The notes under the pieces are model-generated. The model did no database searches. It was not told the DNA's origin and saw only the letters and a list, made by a program, of their open reading frames with translations. This document shows positions 33,801-61,584 of a stretch of 64,000 bases of DNA, in pieces. Made by a program: the position numbers and the translations under genes. Position 1 is the first letter of the stretch; every line of letters begins with the position of its first letter. This DNA comes from Xiphophorus maculatus (taxonomy: Eukaryota; Chordata; Actinopteri; Cyprinodontiformes; Poeciliidae), in assembly GCF_002775205.1 (NCBI RefSeq), contig NC_036462.1:30917084-30981083 (forward strand). Direction: 5' to 3'.

Positions 33801-35542
33801 TTGCTGGTTGTTAGTGAAGAAAATAACAGAGTTTGAAATATTGAACACATATTGAACTTTAAAGGCTGTTAAACAAACTTAGAATCCAGAAAAACTACTT
33901 CCAGAACAGGAACATTAAAAATGTTAACATACTTAGAAAGTCCAGATGATACTTGCTTATACTTATTTAGCAACACAGAACAGGGATTAGAACAAACTTA
34001 GAATCCAGAAAAACTACTTTAGCAACTACTTTTTAGACTCCTATTCTACCAACCCAGAACAGGGATTAGACCAAAAGATATTTCTTTTTTTTCCCTTCTT
34101 TTGCTCGTTCCTTTGGTTTATTAGGCCCGAGCAGCAAAAGCGCTGCGAAGGCCTATTGTAATCATAGTGTTAATTATTAAACACTATAATTACATAATGT
34201 TTAATAATAAACATCTAAAAAAAGTTTGGTTTTCTATGGTTAAAAAAACAACTTTTTAAAAAGTTGTAACTTTTTAAAACAGTTTGCTATATTTTGCTAT
34301 ATAGCTTTTACAAAATTTTACAGTAGTAAAATGTAGCAAAAGATATAGCATAATTCAGCAGAAGCAGAAATTTGTATAAAATCTGAAATATTTCAAAAAG
34401 TACAATAGTAAAATGTAGCAAAAACACAGCAGAAATGTCCAGCCGAACGTCTTGATATATGAATTAGCACAATTGGTTAAATTTAGCAGAAGTAGTTAAA
34501 CACAGTAAAACGTATGGAGCATAATATAATAATAAAGAAAACAGGAACTTAATAAGTGAGAATGCAATAATGCATGTTGTTCTAGCTAAGAGAATAGCCA
34601 GCATTAGATCTTTGTAGCTCAGGGTGATGAAAGTTAAGTGGAATCGCCATTAAAAATGTTTCTCGAACCGGAAGCCGACTTCCTCAAAATGATGAAAAAT
34701 ACAGTTGACAGGCGACACCTGTGTCAAAGGTGAAACACACATTCTGTCAGAGCGTCCACATACAGAACAGCAGTCCTGAGTTACATCATTGTTTTCATAT
34801 AAAGTCGCTACATTTCTCAGCTAGTGGGTCACCATTTTTGTTGCGACTGTGGCCGGTAGCACATTGACTGGCGCTAATGGAGTCTCATGCTGACTAACCA
34901 ATAGGCAGAAGCTGAAGTCTGAAGGCACCGCCCCTTCTCATTTGCATAATGAGGCAGAAATGCATACAGAAATGTAACAAGGACAGAACTAAACCGCATT
35001 ACAGAAGCAAATATGGTTAAAAAAAAAAGCAAAGAAAGAATAAACAATAAATATTCAAATACATAAATGCGTAAAAATAAGCAATTAATAAAGCTGAAAT
35101 TAACTGATAAGGTAATTATTACAAAACTGATTAAATAAAACTAATTAAAATGATATAGAAATTTATGTCTCACTTTGTAATTTAACTACTGCCAACATTT
35201 ATTTATCTACTGTAGGTTTTTGTGGATTTAGTCTTATCCTTCTTCATTTATATACCGGCTAGACTTCAAGGACTAATGAGTAACCTGCCTGTGTCATGTC
35301 AGGCATCTATTTTTTAGCTGAAAAAAAGAAAATAAAACAGGCAACATAAACAGCAGATTGAGCTTCACTGACTCCCCTCTGCCTCCACAACTCTCTACGC
35401 TGCTCTACGTCGCAGCTGTTCATTCACCTTTTCGCTTTTAACAGGGATCAGAAGTCTTACCCGATTCGATGGCTGAACAACAGAGAGAGTTGAAGCAGAG
35501 CAGGAGCAGCAGATAGCGATTCGGAGGCTTCAGCCCCATCAT
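22304..35542 (-). CDS. ldlrad2: LDL receptor class A domain-containing protein 2
   Basis: Minus-strand exons 35542-35461, 27384-26899, 25408-25262 and 22587-22304, all joined in phase 1; 332 codons. Exon 1 encodes a signal peptide (MMGLKPPNRYLLLLLCFNSL, then CCSAIES). Exon 2 is the CUB-like domain typical of LDLRAD2 (DFCGQTIRRDG, FYFRFFLVYSL, GSYLQFYDGR, RLVTRGTQPRVDFVG, TSFRLG). Exon 3 is one LDLa module with six Cys and the calcium-binding DNCGDGSD. The last exon has a Ser run, a single membrane helix (ALYVVLGVVAGGLVL) and a tail with ten Cys in about 36 residues. Type I membrane protein; ligand and function unknown. Intron 1 is about 8 kb and encloses a protease gene on the other strand. 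Two small candidate exons (see 25026 and 25108) leave the C-terminal structure open; exons 1-3 are firm. Confidence 0.88.
23002..23212. mobile_element. TTAA-type dispersed repeat, copy 2
   Basis: Begins TTAAAGGGGCAGTGTTATG and parallels 21168-21342. It lies in the last ldlrad2 intron. Confidence 0.55.
23294..24437. mobile_element. Non-autonomous hAT element, 1144 bp
   Basis: The 8-bp GTGGCTAG occurs directly on both sides (23286-23293 and 24438-24445), the target duplication size of hAT elements. The termini are TAGGGCTG at the left and the complement of TAGGGCTT at the right, followed by ATCGA/TCGAG-rich subterminal sequence. No transposase frame is visible. The interior contains two imperfect copies of a GACGAACGTAA-containing block and a run of about 20 G (23852-23871). 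Confidence 0.85.
25026..25063 (-). other. Candidate 38-nt ldlrad2 microexon
   Basis: Bounded by an acceptor CTGCAG and a perfect donor GTAAGTACTG on the minus strand. It cannot follow the LDLa exon directly (an immediate stop results) but reads openly in phase 0 after the candidate exon at 25108-25163. Confidence 0.35.
25108..25163 (-). other. Candidate 56-nt ldlrad2 linker exon
   Basis: Minus strand, acceptor CATCAG and donor GTGAGT. In phase with the LDLa exon it encodes GQLSSTERPPQISTPTLSL, a Ser/Thr/Pro stalk like that following the LDLa module in other LDLRAD2 proteins. It exits in phase 0, so the membrane exon is reached in frame only if further exons intervene. Confidence 0.4.
27595..28800. 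repeat. Duplicated segment, copy A (split by hAT)
   Basis: 27595-27682 plus 28682-28800 together match 29165-29380: ATTTATGACCA, CAGGGTTTATTAGCTCTGTT, AACTAAATC, GAGCCC(T)TGTT, then ACATCAAAGG-like and TTGACTCAC blocks in the same order. The 991-bp hAT element interrupts this copy. Confidence 0.6.
27691..28681 (+). mobile_element. hAT element, 991 bp, with transposase 5' exons
   Basis: Flanked on both sides by the 8-bp direct repeat ATGCAAAG (27683-27690, 28682-28689). Termini CATGGGCGTAGGTTTGG and, inverted, CAAGGGCGTAGGTTTGG. Inside, on the plus strand, an ATG at 28081 opens MSPPKKKRTTDIRSYF, ending at a donor near 28141; a second short segment runs from about 28277 to 28346 and ends at GTGAGG. 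This N-terminus (basic stretch then DIR-YF) is typical of hAT transposases of the ZMYM1/TTF-type group. The zinc-finger, catalytic and dimerisation parts are missing, so it is a deletion derivative. Confidence 0.85.
28810..30840. other. ldlrad2 intron 1, right of the hAT element
   Basis: No gene. Contains duplicated segment copy B (29165-29380), very AT-rich sequence and a perfect 18-bp stem (30108-30125 with 30130-30147). Confidence 0.5.
29165..29380. repeat. Duplicated segment, copy B (uninterrupted)
   Basis: Counterpart of 27595-28800 without the hAT insertion, so it shows the approximate pre-insertion sequence. Confidence 0.6.
30846..30889. repeat. (TA)n microsatellite
   Basis: 22 TA units immediately left of the dispersed retroelement tail. 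Confidence 0.95.
30890..31216 (+). mobile_element. Teleost dispersed repeat ending (ATGG)n
   Basis: Contains the widespread fish strings CACAGTCCAAAAACATGACT, GCGACAGACTGGCGACCTGT and CTGGAGATAGGCACCAGC, ending in AAAATGGATGGATGGAT. The short tandem tail suggests a non-LTR retroelement or SINE-like 3' end. A short diverged relative lies at 36690-36775. Confidence 0.7.
31748..33528 (+). CDS. Trypsin-like S1 serine protease, nested in ldlrad2 intron
   Basis: Six exons: 31748-31787, 31947-32136, 32211-32393, 32547-32608, 33118-33266, 33373-33528; all GT-AG, phases consistent, 259 aa. Signal peptide MALLKVLLQLLGLGVAVS, short propeptide ending QKR, then IIGG as mature N-terminus. Catalytic His in LTAAHCW, Asp in YHDIMLLKLP, Ser in GDSGGGF. 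Asp189 (six residues before the Ser) predicts cleavage after Arg/Lys. Cys22 is present after IIGG. Unusual: the Cys191 and Cys220 positions are Ser and Leu, the usual Ser214-Trp215 reads Phe-Thr, and Gly226 reads Ser. Secreted. Spacing is compact and an AATAAA follows. The frame is intact throughout, so a live gene is likely, but the exact subfamily (trypsin, kallikrein or mast-cell-type) was not recognised. Confidence 0.9.
33761..33766 (+). terminator. Protease poly(A) signal
   Basis: AATAAA 230 bases after the stop, followed by a TGT-rich stretch. Confidence 0.65.
33790..35440. other. ldlrad2 intron 1, left of exon 1
   Basis: No gene seen. Short direct repeats are visible, such as TTAGAATCCAGAAAAACTAC twice between 33875 and 34020. 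Confidence 0.5.
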
Positions 35543-35791
35543 TCAGACTTCCACAGGAGGAAAGAAGAGGAGGAGGAACAGAAGGAGGAGAGAGGCACTG
35601 CGAGTCTCGGCTCCAACTCGAGCTTTTTAGTGGGATTATAACAGAACTCTGTGGCAGGAGTTTCCACTGTTCATCATTATTTGTCCAAGGCGCTTTCAGT
35701 TGATCGGATTAGGTTATATTGCACAAACCTGCCATTTTATCCAGCTGCTGAAGACTATCAGAACTATTAGGGAGAGAAAGGAAAGGACACA

Positions 35792-35807
35792 TAGCGCCCC
35801 CTGTTGG
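35792..35807 (-). promoter_or_regulatory. CTCF-like motif, reverse, upstream of ldlrad2
   Basis: The minus strand reads CCAACAGGGGGCGCTA, 15 of 16 core positions. It lies about 250 bases upstream of the ldlrad2 start codon. Confidence 0.5.
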
Positions 35808-35809
35808 CC

Positions 35810-38800
35810 TCTCTTCGTACTTCAAGTGTGGACAACAAAAAGTCGTTGCTTCCTACTAGTAAAACGTCCTTTTTTAATCGCCGTCTACTTTTTAATGTTC
35901 TATGCCTCGATTATTGAAAAAAACCCATCAACTAATTTAGTAATTGGTTCATGTTAACTCGAACATGCAGACTTAAAAAGGCGATTTACTCAAAAAAAGA
36001 ATAACACAAAGCAATAATTAAGCCAAAACTGTAAAACAAAACAAAAAAAAAGCCCTTCTCTTTCTACTAATACATTCTACCCAGAACTCCTCAAATGGCA
36101 CAGTTTTACCTTCTACTGGTTCATATTCTGTTAAAAAAAATACATTTTTGCTATTTATTTATTCATTTATCACTTAATAAAATAAAATTAAAAAATAAAT
36201 CACTGTATTGATGCTATTTTAGAAAGATGACCTGTAGAGTTCTATGTTTGGATTCTATTCCCATAATTTCTTTTTTGAGCCTTTCATGTTGGTGCTCTTA
36301 ACCATAATGTAGGGAGACATTATTAAAAGCTGCAGGTTTTTTTATTTTATTTTAAATTATTCATATTTCTGCAGTGCTAAAGGACTACACGACTCTTATA
36401 AAGTATGGCTACATGTTGTCTGATGCCATGTCTGAGCTCACCTGTGGGTAGGACTGCTCCTGGGAGAAACCCGCTGTGATAACAGCTTCTACATCTGTAA
36501 TCCTGCTGAGAGGCGGGATTCCTGCTGAGGCAGAGAAATACACACTTGGGCTGGAAGGAAGGGACGGTTTCTAAAATAATAATAATAATAATAAAAATAA
36601 TAAAAGGTCACCTATGGACACAAAACATAAAAGTAATGAAACAATATGAAAACAAAAGCAAGTGTACAGTGTATTGACCTACTAACATTGTTGCTCCTGG
36701 GGTGTGATGGACTGGTGACCTGTTCCACCCCGTCACCCTGCAAGCACAGGCGGGTTTAGATGAATGGATGGATGAATTTTGAGGAAGTTGGAGAAGAAAA
36801 AATCCTCCTACCTTACTTAAATCTTTCCAGAACTTTCTGTAAGTAGCGTTTATCTTTGAAAACTTCTTACAGTTTTTCTCCAAAACAATTTCTTTAACAA
36901 GCATAAACATTTCCTTGCAGAACAGCAGGTCTACAAGTCATCAGTCTAAAACTTAAATGACTGTTAAAAAGATGGACAATAAAATGAAACGCTATGAAAA
37001 TCTAAAGTTCCTGAAAAGAAGGCAACTGGACCACATCAAAGAGAGGCCCAGTTGCCTAATATTTCTATAATATTTAACTTCAAAAATTATAGTTCTGCAA
37101 TGTGAATACACGGAAGTCACATACCAATGCCTGTTCTTAAAACCTAATGTATACATTTCATAATTAAACTAAGGAAACATGTGAAAAGTTTTGAGATTTT
37201 TTTTCTCTACCTACTTCAGCCTTGCAGGATCATGGGGAGGTTGATGCCCGTCTCCAGGGGTCAAAGGTTGAGAGGCGGAGGACACCCTGGACAGCTCAGG
37301 AGTTCAGACCATAACATTTTCTTTAAGAGTTTTGAATCTGCTAAAACAGCTGACATGTTGATGCAGGGGTTTGAAAATCATTTATGAATCATTTTTTCAG
37401 CTGTAAAAAAATAAATAAATAAATAAAATAATAATAATAAAATATCTTTGGCAGCGGTTCCTAAAAGCCATTCTGGGTAAATAAATTAAATAAGAGCTTG
37501 CACAATTTGAGGAAATGCTAATACAGAAATTTTAATTATGAACCTACTTAAAAAAAACCTGTATAGATTTGGACACAATAGATTGGTCAGTCAATTTGTT
37601 CATTTGCCATTCATTAACCAAAAGTTGGCTTATGTTTATAAAAATGCATCAGTTAGCTAAATATGTTCTGTGGATGCTAAATGCAAACTTACATTTCACT
37701 CAATAACTGATGTTTAATATTAAAATCAATCTTTTCAAGCAGCATGTGGCAAAACAAACTGGCTGTTTTTCTCAGATCAACGCAGCAAACAGAAAGGGGT
37801 TAAACTACTACTACTACTAATAATAATAATAATAATAAGTTTCCAATCAGTTTTGAGTAAAGATTAAATGCACAAATAAAACACTAACCTCAAAACAAAA
37901 CATCACAAACTGGTAATCAAAACTATTGCAGTTCTACTAAACATTGAATCAGAATGTACAATCAATAACAAACTGGCGTCATTATAGGGTGTGAAAACAT
38001 GAGGCCATGGGATGAACGCAGGTTTGTCGTATAGATGTGAATCAGACATTTTTAATCAGAAAACCAGATGAGCGCTACACCTTTCCAAAAATAAATATCA
38101 TTTTATACAATTAAAAAGTTCAGCCATGATATTGAGCTGTGCAAGATTAATAAAAGCACTTGTGTAATGTCCCAGCTTGTCATTAAAAACATGCTTTATT
38201 CCACCTGGATGTGACCTTTTAGTTTTCCTTCCACAACAGCAGCAAGGCCCGAGTCCAGTCCCCGAAGCTAACATGTTAGCATGTTAGCACTGTAAGCCGG
38301 CAAGAGCAACACCAAGGGAAATGTGAGTCAGCTAGTCTGCTGTGGTCACGATTAAACAGAAACAGCCGTAACCATGGTGACGTAGGACCGGGCCTGGAAA
38401 ATGGGACATTTTAGCCAAAGACAATAAAATCTCTGCTTGGTCTATAATCTGAACAGTTTACAGTAGCATGGCTTTCTAATTAAGCTCAATGTTAAGTATG
38501 TATTAATAAGGCTGTGATAGAAGCATCTGTGTTATTCTTCTTACACAGATTTCAGTTTTTCCCTTGATAAGCTGCTGAGTACACGGTACTTTTTGGTACC
38601 AAACGTAATAATTGCAATGGGTTTCTTCGCAGCAAAGCGCTGTTCCTTTAAGAGCCAGCAGGTGGTAAGAGGGCTGTGACTGAAGACAACACTGCTGTCT
38701 GAAAACGCCTGAAATGGATGAGGACTGAACTCCCATGAAAGCATTTAGTCAATATTACTGAAATGACATTTCCTAAACATTTCACTCCACATAAAGAAAA

Positions 38801-39590
38801 AAAAAAGCCACATTCTTATGACAACTTAAATGTTATGGAATAATTAAAAAATGGATACTTTGGGGTTCTGGACAGAGCAATGTTACAAAGTACATGCCTG
38901 CCTAATGGTATGAACATAAACTGCTGTTATGATGCAACTGTTCGCATCGTTTCATAGTTATTTCCTGAACTTGTTGTTGAATTGTGACAGGAGGCGTCTG
39001 CTTTCAAAGATTGACGAAGATACGGAAATACTATGACATGATACTGTAACACTGCTGGCCAGTAGGAAAGGCCAGATATTTTCAGTTTTTATGGCTTTTC
39101 GTCGTTCACAAAGTTCCAGCTCTCTAAATGTCCACCAGAGTCTGACGGGACCGAACTTCACTGGAACATCGGCTGATGCACAACAATTGCAAATGTTTCC
39201 TGTGTCCAGCTGATCTATTGGCCCACCTCTGACGTAGAACTCAATAGGAGCACAAGACATTTTTGGAAATGAGTAACTTAGCTTATATCTTAACCTGAGC
39301 TTTAGTTGGTCACGTTTAGTGTCAAGACTACGCTGCTGTGTTCACTGCTGCAGCATTATGGGACACCAGGTGATTGTGCAAGAATTACGGGAGTGAGGGA
39401 AGCAGATGGGAGTGAACACAGACATGTTGTGGCTCTTCGATATGAAGATTGCAGTGGTGGGTTGTTGGTGGCTCTTGGCAGTGACTAATCAAGACTTTCA
39501 TCATGTAGTTGGTGCTTTAAAAAAAAATGGCTAGTCTGTGTGCCGCCACTCCCCGTTGTGCCCAGAGTACCGTGAGTCCTACGAGTCGTC
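35810..39590. other. nampt-ldlrad2 spacer
   Basis: Mostly AT-rich with (AAT)/(AAAT) tracts near 36575, 37405 and 37815. Contains an unassigned exon-like segment (36442-36570), a short retroelement tail relic (36690-36775), and a minus-strand AATAAA (38195-38200) that could end nampt transcripts. Confidence 0.5.
36442..36570 (-). other. Unassigned exon-like segment
   Basis: Minus strand, acceptor after a T-rich tract (TTATTATTTTAG) and donor CAG/GTGAGC. It is 129 nt, open for 43 codons in one frame and phase-symmetric; the reading includes SVYFSASAGIPPLSRITDVE and ends QEQSYPQ. A second possible acceptor is at 36551. I do not recognise the protein and see no partner exon nearby. It may be a leftover exon, part of a gene with distant exons, or chance. 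Confidence 0.3.
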
Positions 39591-39598
39591 CGGGTGTT

Positions 39599-56975
<17,377 letters not shown>

Positions 56976-57259
56976 TGTTGCCCCGTTTGTGAATGAATTA
57001 GTAGAAACGCCCTCCAGTCTCCGTCCGCACCACGCAAACCAAGACCATACAGCAAAAATGAAAGCAGGCGAGGACGGACGGCAGACAGAAGCCGCTTAAA
57101 ACCTAAATGTTAGTTTGGACAGCGAGGCCAGGGGGGCTGCACGAGCTCAAAGCGACAGTAAGCGGGCAGCAGCAGCGGCTCCTCTGGCTGGAAGGGGGCG
57201 GGCCAGGCTCCGCGCACGTCCACTCCTCTCCTCTCTGACCTGGTGCGTCATGCTGCCTT

Positions 57260-59330
57260 CAAATGCAATAGGACATTACCAATGCATTTCTTAAATCCCC
57301 TTTCCACTTTCCCAGCTCAGCTGGGGATCTGGGACGTGAGGCTACGGAGGCGCTCTTTGAACCTTCCACTAATAAAATGATAAATAATTAACTAATGTTT
57401 TTAAATATAGATTTGATAACAAATGTGTGTTTTTAGTATTAGTCCCTCTTTTGTCATTGAATAATTGCATTGAATTTGCACAACAGATGGTAATCGTTAA
57501 GTTTTTTTGTTTTGTTTAGTTGTTTTTTTTTTTTACTTTAAGAATTTTTTACATAATTTTCCACAAATATCAACATCCTGCAGAATATTGTTTTTGTTGT
57601 TGCAAAGATAGATAGATTTTATTACAGACTCAGAGTCCAGATTAAAGTTTCATGCTTTTCTTTATTTCGAAACCTAAATATAGAAAGAAGAAAGTGAATC
57701 TTCATGAATGACAACAAAATTCTTAAAGAAGATATTCATCTTTTTCCCAAAGGTCATTTAACATTTGTGACAATTTCATTGGACTGAGAGTGAAAATGGC
57801 TCTTTGGACTGTAAAGTTTGGATAATTGACTCATAGTCTAGTTCATGGGCAGATGTCAGCATTTCCTTCGTTGTCATTATCAGTTAAGCAGATGAAAGTG
57901 AAGCACTATACATCATCTAAACACTGTAGAGTCAACATGGTGGCTTGGCTGTGCACTGGGTGCCAATGGCACTGGAACATCAGGTTTTTGATTTGACACA
58001 GGACAGAAGGAACTGAACAAAGTGTGGTCTGCTGCTAAGGAGTTTTCAATCAAGTATTAGAAATAAACATTTCATTTTGGTTATTTCATTCGTCAAATTA
58101 CGTTTACGCCTCAGAAATGAAGGAGTCATGTTATAAATGATTTAGTTCCTCTCTTTTTCTTTTCTTTTTTTTGTCATTTCTTTTGTTCAACTGACTGCTC
58201 TAAACCTGAATGTCTGCACTTTAACTGCATCTGAGTTGTTTCATTTAAAATTCACTGTGGTCATATACAGAAGCAAAATGAGAAAAATTGATTATGTGTT
58301 CTGATTCTAAAATGTATCGAGTGAATTGTGACAGTGGTACATGGTTTGTATTAAAGGATACAACGTAGCACAAAGTAGCAATTTTCAGTTCTGTCTAAAC
58401 AAAACACAATAAAACCTAAATTACATGTTCGTTGTGAGAATTTCTTTTTAGAAATATGTACATTGCCAAGTGTTACTGTTAAAACTTCTGCAAAATTTTA
58501 TTGTTCAGAATTCAAGAATTGGTTTCAATCTGTAGCCTATTTTAAAATCTACAAATTTTTCTTAAATTATTCAAGGTTATCTGATTAGGAACAAGACAAA
58601 ACACTAATGTTAAGAACCTAACCATGGTCCCATAGGGTTAGGCCTCTAGTTTGGTGGTTTAGTGTACACAGATTTGCCCCAACTTAGTCCATTTTTTTCT
58701 TGGATGTAAAATTCTAAAATTAGTAAAAGGATTGCTGGTTACTAAGTTTTCCAAATTAAATTATTTTTAAATTAACAAAATGATTTTCCATCTAATGTTT
58801 TGCAACTTGCTGAATTACACTCTCTGTTTACAGACTTTGGATACTTTTCTCTTTTAAATTTTAACATACTGAAAAATCTGTTTTACAAAAGCATGTACAA
58901 ATCTATCAAACTTGAAGTTATTATACATTGGGGGGATTTCGATTCTGATCTCAAACCTTAAAAAAGGTGTTTTTAAAAGAACATCCCAGGTTTTAAATTG
59001 ATTGGCTAGCCTGGGCCCAGATAGTTACGCAACACAAAATGTTTTTATGTGGATTATAGGAACACTTAATAATAATAACAGTTTAATTTTTTTTTTCAGT
59101 TTAAATCGAGAGTTACACAAAGTTGAAAATGATTATGGAATTAAAATAACAACTGTCCTTCATCCATGAAGAACCTGATTGAGCCATTATCCAGTGGAAG
59201 GACTCTTGATCTCGCAAACTTGAGAGCTGAACTGCATCTACTGACATGAACAGCTTCATAGTTACCTGATGACTGTATAACCTGTATCATCTGTATGATT
59301 TTGGTAGCATATCTAGTTACTTTTCATTAT
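57260..59330. other. nampt-cadps spacer, left half
   Basis: AT-rich, no gene, no clear repeat structure apart from short homopolymer runs. Confidence 0.5.
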
Positions 59331-59333
59331 CTG

Positions 59334-59640
59334 ACCCAGAGAGAGCATGTAGATTTTAAATAGGAGGGAGGTGCTCCAAGATGGACCCTTGGGGAACCCC
59401 GCATGTGACTGATGTGAACTATGACGTAAAATGACCGACTGATACAAAGAAGTTCCTGTCCTTTAAGACTCAAACCAGTCGCGTCAATGTCAGTAGTTTC
59501 AAATGCTGCGCTGAGGACCAAAAATACCAGAACCGTGGTTCTTCTACAACCTGCATCCATGACTGACTGACTGACTGACTGACTGACTGACTGACCTGAC
59601 TGAAAGACGTCAAAGCAACTGGTCATTGTTAAGAAGGTAT
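59334..59640. repeat. Dispersed fish repeat with (GACT)n
   Basis: GGACCCTTGGGGAACCCCGC and following text belong to a family also seen at 6755. A (GACT)n run lies at 59561-59595 and an (AATC)n run at 59740-59760, the latter followed by the common ATTTTATTTGTATAGCACAT repeat. Confidence 0.5.
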
Positions 59641-59892
59641 TTAACTGTTGAAATGCAGCTTCTTCAATAACCTTATTGATGAATGGATGACTGGTCTGTA
59701 ATTCTGCATTAGCAACTTGTCCAGATTGTTCTTTTCCTACAATCAATCAATCAATCAATCAAATTTTATTTGTATAGCACATTTCAGCAGCAAGGCATTT
59801 CAAAGTGCAACAGTAGTTTGATAATTGCTACTTTTAAGGTGTGGACTAGAGGAAAACACGTGGGAACCACATTAATTTACATATTTTATCTC

Positions 59893-60250
59893 TGTCAGGA
59901 TCTGGGGTTGTTTAAGTTTGGTTTTGGGTTTTGTCATATTTTGTGTTCCTCAGTCAGAAATCAACCCAGTTCCTTTGTTCCAACGTTCAGCCTCCCAGTA
60001 TTTAAGCGCCTTATCTCAGTCACTCCTCGCTGCATCATCTGGTCTACTCCCATCACTTCCCCATTGTGCTCAGTGGGAGGTTTCAGTTTCTCCCTGTTGG
60101 TTTCTTCCACTTGGATTTTGATTTATTTTTTTTCCCTGCCCTCACTACTTGTGATCTTTGTAAGTTTTTATTTGGTGTTGTTGATGTTGTTTTTCCCCCC
60201 ATTAAACATTGGAATTTATTTGCCATCTCTGTGTTCAACACATCATGGCA
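59893..60250 (+). mobile_element. Solo LTR, 358 bp
   Basis: Starts TGTCAGG and ends ATGGCA, the TG...CA form of LTRs, and is flanked by the 5-bp repeat ATCTC on both sides (59888-59892, 60251-60255). A TATTTAAG box at 59999 and ATTAAA at 60201 sit in the order expected of promoter and poly(A) signal. No internal retroelement sequence remains. The 199-codon frame across it is fortuitous. Confidence 0.65.
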
Positions 60251-60293
60251 ATCTCTCTGAAATGTTTTGGGTTTTGTCGAGTGATTTCCAAGA

Positions 60294-60481
60294 CGGTGTT
60301 TTTCAACCCGGGTCCTCAAGGCGCACTGCCCTGCATGTTTTAGATGTTTCCGTGCTTCAGCACACATGATTTCAACTGATGGCTGATGAACAGACTTCTG
60401 CCAAATTGCAATCGTCCGAATGGGAAACATGTAAAACATGCAGGTAAATGTGCCTTGAGGACCAGAGTTGGGGAAACGCTG
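60294..60481. mobile_element. hAT-type MITE, copy 2, with target duplication
   Basis: 188 bp with terminal inverted repeats of the CAGTGTTTCCC family, flanked by TTCCAAGA (60286-60293) and TTCTAAGA (60482-60489), a 7/8 match. Same family as 530-726. Confidence 0.75.
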
Positions 60482-60736
60482 TTCTAAGACACTTGATTTT
60501 ACATAAATCTAAAAAAAGTAGTAATAATAAAAAAAATTGTCCCAGTTCTTAAACATTCCCCGAATAAAAGTGACATACAGTTATATGCAACTTTTTTTCT
60601 TTTTTTGTGTGTGTGTTTTTGCTACTTGCCGTATGCAATTAAGTGTTTCCATGAAACTTTAAAATTATCAAACATTATTCCGTTGAAACGAAGCAGAAAG
60701 CTTTTACTGCGAAAATAAATCAGTTTCGATTCCGGT

Positions 60737-60761
60737 CTGCTGCTGCTGCTGCTGCTGCTGT
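60737..60761. repeat. (CTG)n tract upstream of cadps
   Basis: About eight CTG units some 480 bases before the cadps start codon. Whether it is transcribed depends on the start site, which is not visible. Confidence 0.8.
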
Positions 60762-61233
60762 CTAAAACCGGTCCCTCTTTTGACTGAGCTGGATCATCAG
60801 GTGGTCGCTGGCTGACTGGCCGAGCTGATCCCAGAACGGGGTTTTTCAGCACCGCGGTCAGCTCCGAGCCCTGCCTCTTTCCTCCTGCAGGCAGCGGAGC
60901 ATCAACGCATCAGCGCTTCCTCCATCTGCGACCCCTCCCCTTTTAAATGTGCTCTCCTGATAAATCCTTCTTATCTGTCACACACACTACTGGAGTTACA
61001 AGGCTTTGGACATCGCGCAACCAAGAAGACTCAACAGTATTTCCGGGTTTTCTTGTTTTTCTTCTTCTTCTTTTTTCTAGCTGATATCGGCTGCAGATCC
61101 CCCCCCCCCCACACACACACACACCAGCAGCCCGTGGCGTTAATCAGGCACCGTTTGTGCCTCTTTCCTCCTGTGGCTCCAATTAATGCAGTTTGATTTA
61201 GCCTAACAGTAGTTTATTTTAGACTCCAGCAGC

Positions 61234-61584
61234 ATGTTGGATCCGTCTTCCAGTGAGGAAGAAGGGGACGAGGTGGTCGAGGTGGAGCGCAAAGAGGTGG
61301 CCGCCTCGAAGAGCCTCGGAGGAGCCCGACGGCCACCGGGCCGAGCCGCCGACGATCATGGCGGCGGAGGGCTTCAGCCCCGGGGCCGCGGCAGCGCCGG
61401 TGGCCGACCCTCCAGCCCCAGCCCTTCGGTGGGCAGCGACAAGGAAAAGGAGGACCTGGAGAAGATGCAGAGGGAGGAGGAGGAGAAGAAAAAGCGGCTC
61501 CAGCTGTATGTGTTTGTGATGCGCTGCATTGCTTATCCGTTCAACGCAAAGCAGCCCACCGACATGGCCAGGAGGCAGCAAAAG
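61234..61584 (+). CDS. cadps: Calcium-dependent secretion activator (CAPS1), first exon
   Basis: First coding exon, 117 codons, ending in the donor AAG/GTAAGA. Starts [18 protein letters not shown]; a low-complexity Gly/Arg/Pro part, SSPSPSV, an acidic-basic helix ([19 protein letters not shown]) and the invariant [20 protein letters not shown] and MARRQQK follow. VFVMRC and the KEKE stretch fit CADPS rather than CADPS2 (VFVVRC). CAPS primes dense-core vesicles for calcium-triggered exocytosis in neurons and endocrine cells; its C2, PH and MUN domains lie in later exons beyond the window. Confidence 0.93.

Noticed and set aside
38655-38670. Fifth CTCF-like string, CCAGCAGGTGGTAAGA
   Set aside because: Breaks the invariant GGC part of the core.
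39306-39488. Plus-strand frame near nampt exon 11
   Set aside because: No exon borders; the real coding signal is on the minus strand at 39760-39599.
59770-60369. 199-codon plus-strand frame
   Set aside because: It runs through an (AATC)n-associated repeat, the solo LTR and a MITE; hydrophobic because of T-rich DNA.
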